This document shows, in pieces, positions 48,801 through 60,074 of a stretch of 64,000 nucleotides of DNA. The translations under genes were made by a program, and so were the position numbers. The DNA comes from Trichopria drosophilae (Eukaryota > Arthropoda > Insecta > Hymenoptera > Diapriidae), in contig CM059582.1 in assembly GCA_030407085.1 (NCBI GenBank), positions 161,812,001 to 161,876,000 on the forward strand, given 5' to 3'. The number at the start of each line of letters is the position of its first letter. Position 1 is the first letter of the stretch. The notes under the pieces were generated by a model. That model saw only the letters and a list, made by a program, of their open reading frames with translations, was not told the DNA's origin and ran no database searches.

Positions 48801-51800
48801 GACAAAATTTCATTACACATTAAAAGCTACACTACATTTCTTTATCGAAAAGTCTAAGGAGAATTGGTTATTTTTTTCACGAAAATTAAAGGTATAGTTT
48901 TTAAACTATGTCATTTTGCAGCTAAGTGTTAATTTAAAAACCAATCTTTTTCATAATATTTGACATCTAAATCTTACACGTTTTTTCAAACTAAGGTGAC
49001 TCGATCGAAAACTGAAATCCAATCAGAACCGTTTCATCAAATTGAAGTATATTATACTTTTTATACCATTTTCTGAGCTTACACGGAAAAAAAAACGTTT
49101 GGTAACAATCACTTGCCTGACTCCCCTAAATACGACCGAGCGGTATGCGGTTGCATTTTGCTTAGAATAAGGCAGTTTCTACGTGGTTTCTCGAGACAGG
49201 TCTAATGTTGCCATGGTAATAGCGACGTGACGTTAATAATGTAAAGTCGACGTGTGTTGCTTATGAATAATAATTTAATTTCACAACTTTATCTTCATAT
49301 ATTGGAATACATTTAGATGTATTTAACGAACATATTTTTTCAACCAATATGTATAGCGATCTCTCCTTCGTCCTGTAACAATCCACACATTTGCAAAAAC
49401 GGCTTTTCTCTAAAAGTATTGAATAATACCATTTATAACTATTTTATTACATATGAATTAACATAAATCATTTACGCGAATTAAACAATTCTCTAATACT
49501 GCGCAAAGATTTTGTTATTTATTCAAACATTCTTAACAGTTTAGCAAAAATATATGTACATTAAACATTACTTGCACCTTACAAAATCTGACGTATAGTT
49601 AGTCCGGCAAAAACTGCCTTGGTTCATTGTAGTTTCTGTATCTTAACCTTTGCTTGAGGAACTTTGGCAAAAATTTCCAGAGACAATGGAATCAATGTAA
49701 CTTTTTTTCCGTGTAGGCGAAATTTGAGCATGGATTATTGACTTAACTTCGCCGAAAAATAACATTTAATTATCATCATGTCAATTTTAACAGGTGGCTT
49801 ATGAGGCAACTGCCTGCACTTAACACATAATCGTTAATATATCTGTAGTACTCCACCAGAAATCAATTTAAAAAAATGAGATTTTAGTTGATATAATATT
49901 ATAACCATTCGAAATATACATCGAAAACATGACGTAATAGGCTAATAGCAATTGTGCTTTTGTATTAGATGCGTTTCAAGTAAATTTATTTCGAAAAATA
50001 AAGAAATATAAACAGATTACATGGTGCAGGTTAGGTGCCACCTATGTCACCCATGTTCCCGATCCTGCATGATCGAGTCACCTTAACTCAAGATGATAAA
50101 ATAAAATTGTTGCTCAGAATTTACGATTCCAAATTATGAAGTAAATACAAAAAAAAGGAAACTAAAACTGAATATGAACATTACCAAGTTAATTTTACAA
50201 ATATCAAAACAATATTTGAGATACATTTTTATAACATTAATTGGGAACTTCACGCACATTTTCGATGAAATGTTCGAGGATATCGTTCAAACCCCATGAT
50301 GATTTGCCGTGGAATTACTCTATAACAACAATTTTTAGACCATCCTTAACCCTTTCGCTGTCGCCTACGTGCATACACGTAGTTAATAAAAGACTGAATA
50401 TACAGAGAATAAACAAACACATATACCAGCGTTATGTTTTGTTGGATGTTTTGAATCATTGGATCCAAATTTGAGGTAAACTTTCGAAAATTCTAAAAGC
50501 AAAAACTAATTTGGCCGCTTAAAATCGGACAATCTTTAAGCATTTTTCATTATACACGTAATTATAACAGAATGAATAAATAAAGAATAAAGAAACAATA
50601 CACCAAAGTTAGGTTTTATTGGGTATGTTGAATCTCTGAATCTGAATTTGAGCACACATTTTTAAAACCTTAAACAGAACATTCCACATGGCGACTTGAA
50701 TTTAAAAAAAAATGTCAGCCGTATTGGATCCGCCATTTTGAATGTTTGAAAACTGCCTCCAAATTCGTAATCAGCGTCTTCGAAAACATAAGCATCCATA
50801 TCTACACAAATTTCAAATTGAGCCCACTTTCGAGTTTTCGGTCCTCACAGCGAAAGGGTTAAAAGAGTATCAACTGGTAATATATATTATTTGCCAATAA
50901 AGACGAAATAATAATAATAATAATAATTTTATATCTAGAAATCGGTTACAAAAATATTTAGCGTTATAGGTTACATACAATGCATAAGTCAAAATATAGG
51001 ATATAATTTATAATCATCCTGGAGTATTATAACTATCCAACATTAATTTTAGTAAAGATGTTGTTTACTTTTTTAAATTATAGCGATAGCTATTTTTTAT
51101 TTTTCTTAGATACTAATAACCCGGGAAAGTTACATGCAACTCTCAGTGCGTACGCAAATAAGTGTTGGTCTTCACTATTGGATTGGATTCTAAAAATTGG
51201 ACATTTACAACTCTTAAAACAGAAAATATCTTACGAATTGAACACAGCATGTAAATTCGAAGCCAAACACATGGAAGCTGCTCTTCGTACCCTAGACCAG
51301 TAATTAAATAATTACGTTCACTTTTTAGAAATAGACACATAATACTTGATATTAATCCAATTTATTTAATTAGGGCTGTTTTAGTTGAAATGCGCAAAAA
51401 GGATAACACAAATTATGAAGCTGATCCACAAAAGATGGAGTTTTTACACGAATTAGGGGTGAGGTTGGAATGGGCCGGAATCAGCGACGTCAATAATAAA
51501 ATCTACGTCCAACCACCCAATATCAATAACATTGCGTTTTTCATGTTCTTGTTTACCGTACCTCAAATTCATAAGTTATACTTCTGCAAAAATACTGGTA
51601 AGTTTAGCTTAACAATTATTGACGTTCTCCTAATTCAATATGATATATCGGTATATATACCGTGTGTCCAAGAACTCTATACCAAAGGAACGCGCACGTA
51701 TTTTTAAGTAATTTTAACTGAGAAATTACAGTGTTACAATTTGGAGTTGTCAACACAATTTTACGAATTACAAATAGCAACTAAAAATAATTTGCAGTTA

Positions 51801-54800
51801 CTAAACTGTTGGTTGGATTTCATGGAATATTGTTCTTTGTTACTTGAAATGAAGTACAAAATACGCATTCAAACGTTTGTAAGAGTTCATCATTACTTCG
51901 TATACAAATGCAATTCAATTGTTTATAATTATTGCAGCCAGTCTTTTAAGTAAAAAGGTTCAAGACCCCCTAGACGCGATTATTTTTGCATTAGGAGTAC
52001 AATTGGTGCTTCGACAATTCGGTGAAGCTCAATTAAGTTCGTTTGCTGTACATCTGTGTGAATACATCCTTCCATTTGTGACAGCAGACAGGTAAGATCA
52101 TTTTTTAATCATCAATTGTTATACATAGAAGTTATTAATATAGTTTTAATATAAAATAATATCCCTGCCAAAAATATGAGCGTCCATTAAGAGTTCATAA
52201 AGTGTGAAATTGAAGATTGGGAAATGCGCAAAAAACGTGAATTCCTCTTCCACGAGTTCGATAGGTGTATTTAAAGCGTGAATAGGCACCTTTTAAGAGT
52301 TTAACGTTTTGCATTTTTGAACGGCTACGTACGCCTTGGAAAACGTACAGGAAGAATTCCTGATTAATATATAAGAAAAAAATAATTACCTTGTAAATAT
52401 TTTTATATATTTTATATTTTTTACACATGTTATATAAAAATTATTTTTTATTAATTTTTGTTATGTAATTTAATTTTTTTAAAGATAAATTGATTATCTT
52501 TAAATAAAGTGTTCTGATTCGGTCACCTATCCAGTTGTAATCAACGGCATGCGACGCTTAACATGAAACAAAGACTACGCGTATCGCCAACACTAAATTA
52601 TTAATCAATTTCTATACTGTAAAAAATGGAAATGAACTTTACAAATCTATTCATCGCTGTTGTGTAATTTTCATTGGCAAAAATATGATGATTTGCACAC
52701 GTTCAACATTGTAAATTTCCTATTTGAAATTGGTAATTTCCTATGTGAGGTTAGGAATTTCACAAAGTTTTTAAATACCCTACGTTGAAAGTGGTAAAAT
52801 TACAACGCGACGCATTTCCCCAACGTTGAACATGGGTCAAAATCGAGCTCACGCTGTACATGGTAAATTTACGAAATATTATAAAACTCCAATGTTGTAC
52901 GTATAAAATTTACTAAAAATTAATGAAAATTACGATAGATTTGTAAAATTTATTTCTATTTTTACAGTGTAAGACATAATATGGTAATCGTGTTATACCT
53001 ATATTCTTATAATGTTCGTTGATAAGGAATAAAAATGATTGATATTCTTCAAGTATAAGCTGGAAAAATAGTACTTTTCGATACAAGTGCGTAAAGAACT
53101 TTACACTTGCACACGTATGCCGAAATATTGTTTTTGTCACACCTGCCACCTTTCCGTACAGGTTTAGCGAACAAGAAGTTGCCATTTATGGTCGAGGACG
53201 CAAATGCGCATGCGCACGGGCGTTTTTCAATTTTTACCGCCACTCGTTATCGCCAGACATTTTTCTTTCGCATTTTACCCACACTTGTACCAACAAATAC
53301 ATTTCGGCATATGTGAAGAATAGTACATTACTCAACGAGGGAGGTAACATTAATTTAAAGTAAAATAAATTCTTTTTTACTTCCCGAGGGTAGTATACGA
53401 TTTTTCTTTATGGCCGAGAGGATAAGCGGCATCTTTCCTCCCACTTACGGAAACTTCTTCCCACTTGTATCGAAAACTACTATTTCAATAATGAAAATTA
53501 TAAGGTTTCGTAGGGAAACTTGTAGAAGAATGTTTAAGAAACTTGTCTAAAAATCGCGTTACTCCTTCTTGCCGAACGTCTCATGAACTTTTTAATTTTA
53601 GTTTTCTCATGTAGCGTACAAAAGTAAAAAAAAAGGCTTTATACACTCTTAAAAACGCTTAGACAATGCTTAAAAGGTGCATATTCGCGCTTCAGAACTC
53701 TTCTCAATTAAGCTGCAATTTCGTAAAAACGTTTCTTGTTCTACTTGAGTAATTTCGGTAGGAAATACAAAAAATTTTATTCTGTTTCAATTTCATTATT
53801 ATAAAACTTGTAAATTATGTGTGCGGTGTGCAAGTCTATGAACAAAATTGTTACTTTTTGAGGCGAATAAATTAGCATTAGTTGCAGATTTAACATCAAA
53901 TAATTTTGTTTTCTTACACAGTAAAATGTACTACTGATAATACACATATTTATTGTTAAATAAAATAGAAAACACAGAATATATATGAGTAAGCAATACA
54001 ACAGAACATTTTCTACAAATTTTAAATTCTAAAACAATAATTGATTATTTTGAAATCAAATTAAAATTTCATAAACGCAAGAATCTAGAAATATCAATTG
54101 AAATGTACAAATAAACAGAAACTTAAAATCGACACACCATTTAACAAAATTCTTGTAAATATTGTTTATATATGATAAATTTCTTGTTTTATACATTTTT
54201 TTATATACGATTCATGTACGAAATGTGTCGTTTGTTATGAAGTCTGTATGAAGAATTCTCAGTATAATACAAACAAATAGAAAAATCCCATGATTTTTCA
54301 TAAGTATAGAAAATAAATATGTAGTTCATATGAGTAAGCATGGCTAAACATTGGCGATAACATTATCGATACTCGCTCTAATTAGATGATATAGAAACAA
54401 CTTTTATAGAAATTTCTCAACTATAATTCTATTATACTATAGTTTAGTTATAATATTTGTTTGTTTAGTTTACATATACTAAAGTAACAGTTTGGAAAAG
54501 AATTAAATTAAAAGTTTTCATTAAATTTTTAATTATATATAAATCGAATACATAACACTGTCATTAGATATCATTTTAAAATAAGTTTATTTTTTACGTA
54601 TTTATTATATTCGCAAGGTAAGATTAAGTAAATAAAAAAAATTGTGCATACAGGATTGATACTATAAAATTGTTCGTATTCTAGCTCGGTAAAAGTTAAG
54701 ACATTTACAACACGTCAGTTCTCATAAAATCGGATTTATAACAACCCTTAAAAAGGTGGCGTGCACAAACGTGTTTCAAACTTATTCAGGGACATGTTTA

Positions 54801-55543
54801 CACATCGCAAGAAAATAATATAGAACTACAGACCTTATTTATTCATTTTGTGTAATACTATAGTATTATAACTGCACCCTACCAACGATCTTATCGATAC
54901 ATACTTATAACGATACTGTTTTTGTTCATAATACCATGAGGTAAGATTAAATCAGCAGTGATTATGGCCATGTTCTCCTCGCGTCAGCAGTAATATGAAC
55001 TTAGACGCTCTCGACACTTACAGAAAGCTCAAATTTTATCAATATTTAATTTCACTTCGCTGCTAATTGTATGAGAAGAATGTGGAATAATCTTTTTTAG
55101 AGCTTTATATGACCAAAATGCTCCCTTCGCCGAGTGCAGATCGGAACTGTGCAAATATTATAACTCTTGCTGACTTACTTTTTTATCATCTTTTTAAGTT
55201 TATTTCGTTATTTTACTATTGCGTCGCCTATTTTAAATAAACAAATAAAATAACATACAGTATAACAATTGTATATAATATATTGTGTGCAGTATAATAA
55301 ATAGAAATCCCGAAGACAAATCCATAATTCCTAAATACTATACTTTTACTTAGAGAACCAATGTTTTAATATGTGTTTGCATTTTACAGTTTGAAAAACT
55401 CGAATGATTGGGATGCTGAAGGAGTGATTGGCGTTCGATTTTTGGACCTTTTTGCGAACTACGCGAATATTCCGAAGTCCGTGATCACAAAAAGCATTCC
55501 AGTTCTTGTCGTGGACCATTATCAACTGAAAGTCCTGAAATAG
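33839..55543 (+). CDS. WASHC5: Strumpellin (WASH complex subunit 5) orthologue, 17 exons, 1150 aa
   Basis: Exons: 33839-33960, 34032-34134, 38120-38311, 38366-38580, 38666-39032, 39116-39391, 39478-39703, 40025-40260, 41478-41729, 44366-44548, 44623-44739, 44823-45004, 48056-48315, 51110-51299, 51374-51597, 51938-52091, 55390-55543. All introns are GT-AG and lengths sum to 3453 nt (1150 codons plus stop); human strumpellin is about 1159 aa. Conserved blocks run in family order from N- to C-terminus: [85 protein letters not shown] (618-624), [46 protein letters not shown]. The protein is the mostly helical scaffold of the WASH complex, which activates Arp2/3 on endosomes for cargo sorting. The last 50 residues diverge most. 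Introns 2, 9, 12, 13 and 16 are 2.6-4 kb and carry transposon debris. The start methionine coincides with that of the human protein. Confidence 0.96.
34172..35107 (-). pseudogene. LINE reverse transcriptase C-terminal fragment in intron 2
   Basis: On the minus strand, degraded frames read LDNGLHF, then [19 protein letters not shown], then [16 protein letters not shown], then a 95-codon frame (34741-34454) with [18 protein letters not shown]. It ends [17 protein letters not shown] and an (AAAT)-type tail at about 34172-34185. This is the order seen in jockey-like LINEs after the catalytic box. Stops and a frame change make it dead. Its 5' end abuts the tail of a second LINE fragment. Confidence 0.85.
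35112..35370 (-). mobile_element. Second LINE 3' end in intron 2
   Basis: The minus strand shows a C-terminal piece ([20 protein letters not shown]), a 3' UTR, a hairpin-like aaaggctttatagcc and a (TAAA)n tail at 35112-35125. It is a different subfamily from the adjoining fragment. Confidence 0.75.
35725..37120. repeat. Direct repeat pair and AGTTAA-rich ends in intron 2
   Basis: About 116 bp at 35847-35962 recur at 36919-37040 in the same orientation, sharing catctaatgcaatt, ggtaggtttaaga and tttttaaatgcacctacgtt. Around them the DNA is rich in aagttaacttttt and its variants (35730-35815; 37040-37110). The start, caaggttgggtaagttaact, resembles termini of some hAT elements. The 61-codon frame at 36867 has a CLKC pair but no convincing BED finger. 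Possibly one decayed hAT copy with a duplicated internal piece. Confidence 0.5.
37335..37812. mobile_element. Fold-back MITE, about 475 bp, in intron 2
   Basis: Near-complete inverted repeat: tttaacgcccaaatgtacaa at the left against ttgtacatttgggcgttaaa at the right. Inner pairs include ttcttattggccaaagatcg with its complement and ttgaattcactcgaaac with its complement. The centre is near 37575. An 81-codon frame (37356-37601) is an accident of one arm. Confidence 0.88.
42128..42347. mobile_element. MITE with 9-bp target duplication and internal tandem repeats, intron 9
   Basis: GAACACGTC flanks it at 42119-42127 and 42348-42356. Subterminal inverted repeats share tagccgattcaaaaatgacc. The interior is a run of about eight degenerate 16-bp units of the gaaaaaatgaccga type. 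A 9-bp TSD suggests a Mutator-like element, an 8-bp reading hAT. Non-coding. Confidence 0.8.
42656..42893. repeat. Imperfect palindrome in intron 9
   Basis: aaagttaatattaatttgtt and atttattgcatttctaataa invert as ttattagaaatgcaattaat and aacaaattaatattaactt. The centre is near 42785. No TSD was read. Confidence 0.7.
43288..43458. mobile_element. hAT-like MITE, 171 bp, intron 9
   Basis: Opens gggtgcgggtcgaaaacccg and closes with its near-inverse (ttttttgacccgcaccc). Each arm has three about 17-bp units (ccgacaaataaaaa, gccgacaggtcaaa, ccgacacttcaaa). Flanks ATTGCAGT and ATTACAGT form an 8-bp duplication with one mismatch. The same end words border the larger element at 25299-26711, so the two probably share a transposase. 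Confidence 0.85.
43540..44035. mobile_element. Terminal-inverted-repeat element, about 495 bp, intron 9
   Basis: The left arm (agaatcgtttcttcgttatg, then cggtcacctgag and aaccgcatatatttggtttt) is inverted at the right (aaaaccaaatatatgcggtt, ctcaggtgaccg, cataacgaagaaacgatttt). The core at about 43640-43910 is unrelated and shows no product. Confidence 0.82.
45290..46060. repeat. Inverted arrays of CCAC/GTGG-type short repeats, intron 12
   Basis: 45300-45415 is a degenerate array of units like ccaccgccataattcccac. 45930-46060 holds the same units on the other strand (aattatggcggtggaaattt, gacgtgggaattatg). The 500 bp between them is unrelated. The overlapping frames with H/N/P-rich products on plus and G-rich products on minus come from the array. 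Confidence 0.75.
47356..47593. mobile_element. MITE, 238 bp, intron 12
   Basis: Ends tccctgatagccagattaaa and its inverse (tttaatctggctatcggga) match at all but one or two positions. Internal words such as tgccgaaattca also recur inverted or direct. No clear TSD. Confidence 0.8.
49081..49714. mobile_element. MITE, about 634 bp, intron 13
   Basis: Starts acacggaaaaaaaaacgttt and ends with the inverse (gtaactttttttccgtgt). The interior is AT-rich and non-coding. The end word also occurs near 1376. Ends of this type are common in insect MITEs; the class was not determined. Confidence 0.65.
50907..50927 (+). repeat. (AAT)n microsatellite
   Basis: About seven perfect AAT units in intron 13. Confidence 0.9.
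52617..52966. mobile_element. MITE, about 350 bp, intron 16
   Basis: The ends ctgtaaaaaatggaaatgaa and (tttctatttttacag) are inverted, with TA before the first. Subterminal tttacaaatctatt inverts as agatttgtaaaa. It is related to the 22136-22294 MITE, whose ends begin cactgtaaaaaat. Confidence 0.75.
53090..53480 (+). repeat. GC-richer dispersed repeat, copy 2, intron 16
   Basis: Shares gtacattactcaacgaggga, acttcccgaggg, agtatacgatttttctttat and gaggataagcggcatctttc with 14950-15125. The upstream part also has a caaatgcgcatgcgcac run comparable to catggcgcatgcgcac of copy 1. It is not a gene. Confidence 0.75.
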
Positions 55544-55721
55544 GTAACTAAGGACCAAGATAAATCAACGTCTTCGCAGTTTTATATTAATATATGTGCA
55601 TTGTCTACTGTAAATAGAAATATATTGTGTAAAAATAGAATTTCTAAAATACGTTTAGAAAATAATTTGTTAAACAATTATTTAATATGTATTTTTATTG
55701 CTATAAATACAATTATTGATT

Positions 55722-55727
55722 ATTAAA
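55722..55727 (+). terminator. Possible polyadenylation signal (ATTAAA) for strumpellin
   Basis: No canonical AATAAA occurs in the first 200 nt after the stop at 55541-55543. ATTAAA at this position is the best candidate, giving a 3' UTR of about 200 nt. Confidence 0.35.
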
Positions 55728-55944
55728 ATGATTTCAAATTTTATTCCATTCACTCACTAATTTGTTCTTCTTTTTACATTCGTATTCATTAAATTCGACG
55801 GAAAAATACAATCAAACATAACTTTGGCTGTATTGAGTAGGAGATTTGATAAAAGAAGATTCTGGAATTACTTTTTCCTTTTAATTTCTTTACTTGTATC
55901 CTTTACTTAGAAATGTAATAACATTTTTAACACTTTCGGTACAT

Positions 55945-57475
55945 CCACAGAAAAAAAGTCTTGAAATTGTTACATCTCAAATTAAGCACTGTAATGTAAA
56001 AGGCTTAATTTCAGTCTGAAACTAGTGTTGGCGTGGTGCCTCGCTCGCTTCGCTCGCTCAGAAACTTCGACCCAGTGGAGAGTCGGCTATTCCTTAAGAC
56101 TCGTTTGTTTACTAACAGCTTTCAATTATATTATAAAATTATATTGAGATTTGGGGGTCCAATCATATTTAGGTCCAAGTGGCTTCGATAGATATGTTAC
56201 AGCAATATAGTGTTTTTTATATGTATGAAAATTGAAAATGAGCATTTTCAAAACTTCGACCCCGACAACAGGCCAGCCGAAGTATTAATAAATAAAAGTT
56301 GCAAAACACTTACTTCATGCACTTGTATTCTAATAGACTATTCAATGCATATTACATGCTTACTGTGTTTTACTAATTACTGTCTGTATTATTATCATAT
56401 TATATATACAATATATATACATATAATTCGTCCAAGATATCTAGAAAGTGTCGAAAAGATCTATGATGGATATCTTATAGATATATATAAGACATCTTTT
56501 AGATATATCGAAATAGTTATTTTCGTATCAAGGGCGTAAATGAACTTTGCGCCCGTAGGGGGTCACCGCGCCCGAGGAGCTGGCAAAGACTACTCCTGGG
56601 GGGTAGGGGGTCGAAACGTCGAAATTTGATGAAAAACAATAGGGTAATTTTTTTGCCGCGATTACCAAATTCAATACTTTTTCAGACAATAGTCATAAAC
56701 ATTTTAAACCAGTTTTTATGGCATTATCGTTGACTTTAGAAAGAAAATGCATACAACCTTTTTTGTAGAGAATTTCATGCTCCATCTTTTTTGTTTGAAA
56801 CATTTTTTAATAAAATTTGTATTTTTCAAAATAAATGCAAAAAACTACAAAGAAACTTAATTGGGGCTAATTTTTTTTAGTAATGGACGGGTGGATCTGC
56901 CCCAAAATCTAATCAGATCTAAGTTATGCCAAGACGCGCATTTTAAAAAAAAATTTATGTCGATACGCTTATCCGTTCGCGAGTTATCGCGAGACAAAAA
57001 AACGGGACGTACGGACGTACGTACGTACAAGATCACGGACAAAAATTTTTTTATTGTTGATTTGGGTTCCTTAGGGTCTGAAACCTCGACATTTGATGAA
57101 AAACTATATGGTAATTTTTTTGCCCGAAGTGACCAAATTCAATACTTCGTCCAGACTTAGTCTGGGTCGAAGTAATTGAGCTAATTTTCTTAAATTAAGT
57201 AAATATATGCCTTTAAAGTCTTACTTTCAGACAGCAAAGTTTAATTTTAGTCAAAATTTCTGCTTAAAGAAAATTTTTTCGAGCTTGTCACAACTAAGTT
57301 AGCGAATTCTTATTTCGAACCTGAATATTAACTAAAAGTAAGTTTCCAAAACTAAAAACAAGGTTTTGAGCGAAAATATTGACTTCATTTAAGAAAATTA
57401 GCACAATTTTAGGCTAAAATTAAGTCTTTTACGGTGCTGAATTGAATATGTAACAATTTTAAGACTTTTTTTTAA
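55945..57475. mobile_element. Fold-back MITE split by copy C of the hairpin-ended family
   Basis: The left arm (agaaaaaaagtcttgaaatt, gttacatctcaa, gcactgtaatgtaaaaggct) inverts as the right arm (gtcttttacggtgctgaatt, atgtaacaattttaagactt). The right part continues unrelated AT-rich DNA from 57176. Copy C (56022-57175) lies between them. Confidence 0.75.
56022..57175 (-). mobile_element. Hairpin-ended element, copy C
   Basis: Read on the minus strand it starts ttacttcgacccagactaag and ends ctag. The host reads gctcaa before and tttcag after, so it sits between A and T with no duplication, as Helitrons do. It has the inner hairpin ccagacttagtctgg and the gagcgagcgaagcgagcgag run. The plus frame 56861-57160 is open for about 100 codons with FFIVDLGSLGSETSTFDEKL, also readable in copy A. 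It may reflect a shared ancestor rather than a gene. Confidence 0.7.
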
Positions 57476-58015
57476 CAGTGAAGTATTTTATATAATTTCC
57501 ATCGTCAGATTTACCGTTAATCATTTACACAAGACGCATTAAGAATTTTTCATTGATAGGACTACATTTGCGATACTTTGTTCACAAAAAACAAGATTCT
57601 TTACTATGCATTATTTGGTTAGCTTATTACTCAAAGAAATTGCAAAGAAAAAGAAAATGTCCATATAAGCTTATACCATTTACATAAATAGATGTATACA
57701 GGATATATCTTCGGTCACATTTCTTTTTATCCTAGAACATTTGAGTTTACAAAAAGAAATTTACAAAAAAAACTTCAGGCCATCCCAGCAAAAAATATGC
57801 GAAAGTCGAAAATGATTAAGAAGAAACAACGATTATAAACGCATAGCATATTTCAGGAATTTAAAAAAATTCTAATTTCCCTAGTCGTATTAAATTGAAA
57901 ATGTAATTATTTTTTTAAATCTCTCAAAAGTTGATTGTAAAACCACATTCGCGTTTTCTTAGATTGCTTCGTTAACAATCAAGCGGCAGCTCATTTATGA
58001 TGAAATGGGACATTT
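57476..58015. other. AT-rich spacer
   Basis: No gene or repeat structure was recognised. Confidence 0.5.
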
Positions 58016-58142
58016 TTACTTCGACCCAGACTAAGTCTGGACGAAGTATTGAATATGGTCACTTCGGGCAAAAAAATTACCATATAGTTTTTCATCAAAT
58101 ATCGACGTTTCAGACCCTAAGGAACCCAAATCAACAATAAAA
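58016..58142 (+). mobile_element. Hairpin-ended element, terminal fragment
   Basis: Only the first 127 bp (ttacttcgacccagactaag to ggaacccaaatcaacaataa) are present. It ends exactly where the next copy begins, in opposite orientation, at ctag (58143). Confidence 0.8.
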
Positions 58143-58989
58143 CTAGCGTTGGCGTGGTGCCTCGCTCGCTTCGCTCGCTCAGAAACTTCGACCCAGTGGA
58201 GAGTCGGCTATTCCTTAAGACTCGTTTGTTTACTAACAGCTTTCAATTATATTATAAAATTACAGTAGACGCTCGATATAAGAACCGATCGGTATAAGAA
58301 CACTTTTTTGATCATTACAGTGCCCATGAACATTCGAGATGTATACCCTCCATACACTTTTTGCTGGTATGAACCGTTCCGCGCATTCCGTCGAGTCCAC
58401 CTATACATACATAATACATACAAGAGAAGGGGAAGCATCAATTCCCCTCCAATGATTCTTATATCGGCGCTTGGCGGGGAAGCTCAGAACGGACGTAGTT
58501 CTTATATCGAGCGTCTACTGTATATTGATATTTGGGGGTCCAATCATATTTAGGCCCAAGCGGCTTCGAAAGATGTGTTACAACAATATAGTGATTCTTA
58601 TATGTATGAAAATTGAAAATGAGCATTTTCAAATTTCGACCCCGACAACAGGCCGAAGTATTAATAAATAAAAGTTGCAAAACACTTACTCCATGCACTT
58701 GTATTCTAATAGACTATTCGATGCATATTACATGTTTACTGTGTTTAACTAATTACTGTCTGTATTATTATGATATTATATATACAATATATATATACAT
58801 ATAATTCGTCAAAGATATCTTGAAAGTGTCGAAAAGATCTATGACGGATATCTTATAGATATCTATAAGACATCTTTTTGATATATCGAAATAGTTATTT
58901 TCGTATCAAGGGCGTAAAAGAACTTTGCGCCCGTAGGGGGTTACCGCGCCCGAGGGTCTGGCAAGACTACCCCTGGGGGGTAGGGAGTC
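58143..58989 (-). mobile_element. Hairpin-ended element, copy D (truncated)
   Basis: Closely matches copy C from ctag through the run ending ggggggtaggg, then homology stops at about 58989 so the hairpin end is absent. It contains the pogo-like MITE 58263-58520. The sequence tcgaaatagttattttcgta, followed by tcaagggcgtaaa, is shared with copies A and C. Confidence 0.8.
58263..58520. mobile_element. Pogo-like MITE, 258 bp, with visible empty site
   Basis: Begins cagtagacgctcgatataag and ends with its inverse (cttatatcgagcgtctactg). TA flanks both ends. Copy C has the unoccupied site (ataaaattatattgag near 56132), which shows the TA duplication directly. Several CpG-containing words make it GC-richer than its host. 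Short frames in it are not genes. Confidence 0.9.
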
Positions 58990-60074
58990 GAAAAAGGGTA
59001 ATAAAATTATATTTTAAAGAGCAAACAATTTATTTACTGGGGATTTTGTTAAAGGAGATAATTGAGGAAAAGAAGTCGAGTAAGGGTAAATAAAATGAAT
59101 CTGCATTTCTTTTTTTGTTTCTGCGTGGCGTGAACTCTTGTGGGTTGGAGTTGTCCGCATAGAATTGTAAACAAATGGGAGCGTTAAACAAAAAATGAAA
59201 TGGCAAAAAATATAAAGTTACTTAGTCTCCTCCTTTTATGGTGTCCAACCAGAGGGCCGGGTCAGACTGGGTCCAATCTACTGGTAGACTGGTGGACTGG
59301 TTGTCCGACTGGTAGTCTAACTTTCCACGTGTAGTAAAATTGCGTAAAGTCAAGTCTTAGGTCACTTGTCCATGGATGGTGTCCTGTCGCGCACTTGTGT
59401 CACGACCTCTTAACGTAACTAAGTTTCGTAGAAGGCATAGCTCAGGTGCAAGGCGAACTGCCTTGAATTTCTGGGATCACTTGATTTTACAACCCAGCCA
59501 CCCTTAGGAGAATTGGGGTTGATTTGAGGTTGCGAGGATTGGATTTTCACAATTTGTCCACCTATATTTATAAATTTCATGTTGCACCAATTGTTTCGTA
59601 GATTATTTTATAATAACATTCAAAATGTGTACAAAAATGAACCAAAGTCATAGCATTTTTACAACTAAAGTTATGTATAGTAAGTTGTTTTGTATTAAAT
59701 ATTTGTATAAAAGGTGATAATTTTAATGTTTGTATCTTGAAAATAACATTGATTTCGTAAATGTTATTTTCATAATTATATGTGCGAGTTTTATATTAAT
59801 AATTATTTCTACTGTAATTCGTGCATCTTTATTTACAATTTTTACAATATTATGTCGGGTGTAATTCGTGAATACTGCATTTGTAAATTTCGGTAAATAT
59901 TATTGGTACATATAAATAACAAAGTTGTATCTTTTTAAAATGATTTTAGTTTTTAGAAATTAGGACGGTTCACAAAAGTCCACTCGAATGACTTTTCCTT
60001 GATCTGTGAAACTCCCCATTTATTTAATAAAGTTAGAGGACCAATCGATTACTACATTTTTTCATTGTTTCATC
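58990..60074. other. Spacer with a GC-richer block of unknown origin
   Basis: 59100-59560 is less AT-rich than its surroundings and contains short direct repeats (ctggtagactggtggactgg). tggtgtccaaccagagggcc at about 59239 resembles a tRNA primer-binding site next to an LTR, but no CA-ended LTR or target duplication is evident. No ORF supports a retroelement. The remainder to 60074 shows no gene. Confidence 0.35.

Noticed and set aside
59230..59260. tRNA primer-binding site of an LTR retrotransposon
   Set aside because: The preceding base pair is not CA, no LTR boundaries or duplication were found, and no gag/pol frame follows.
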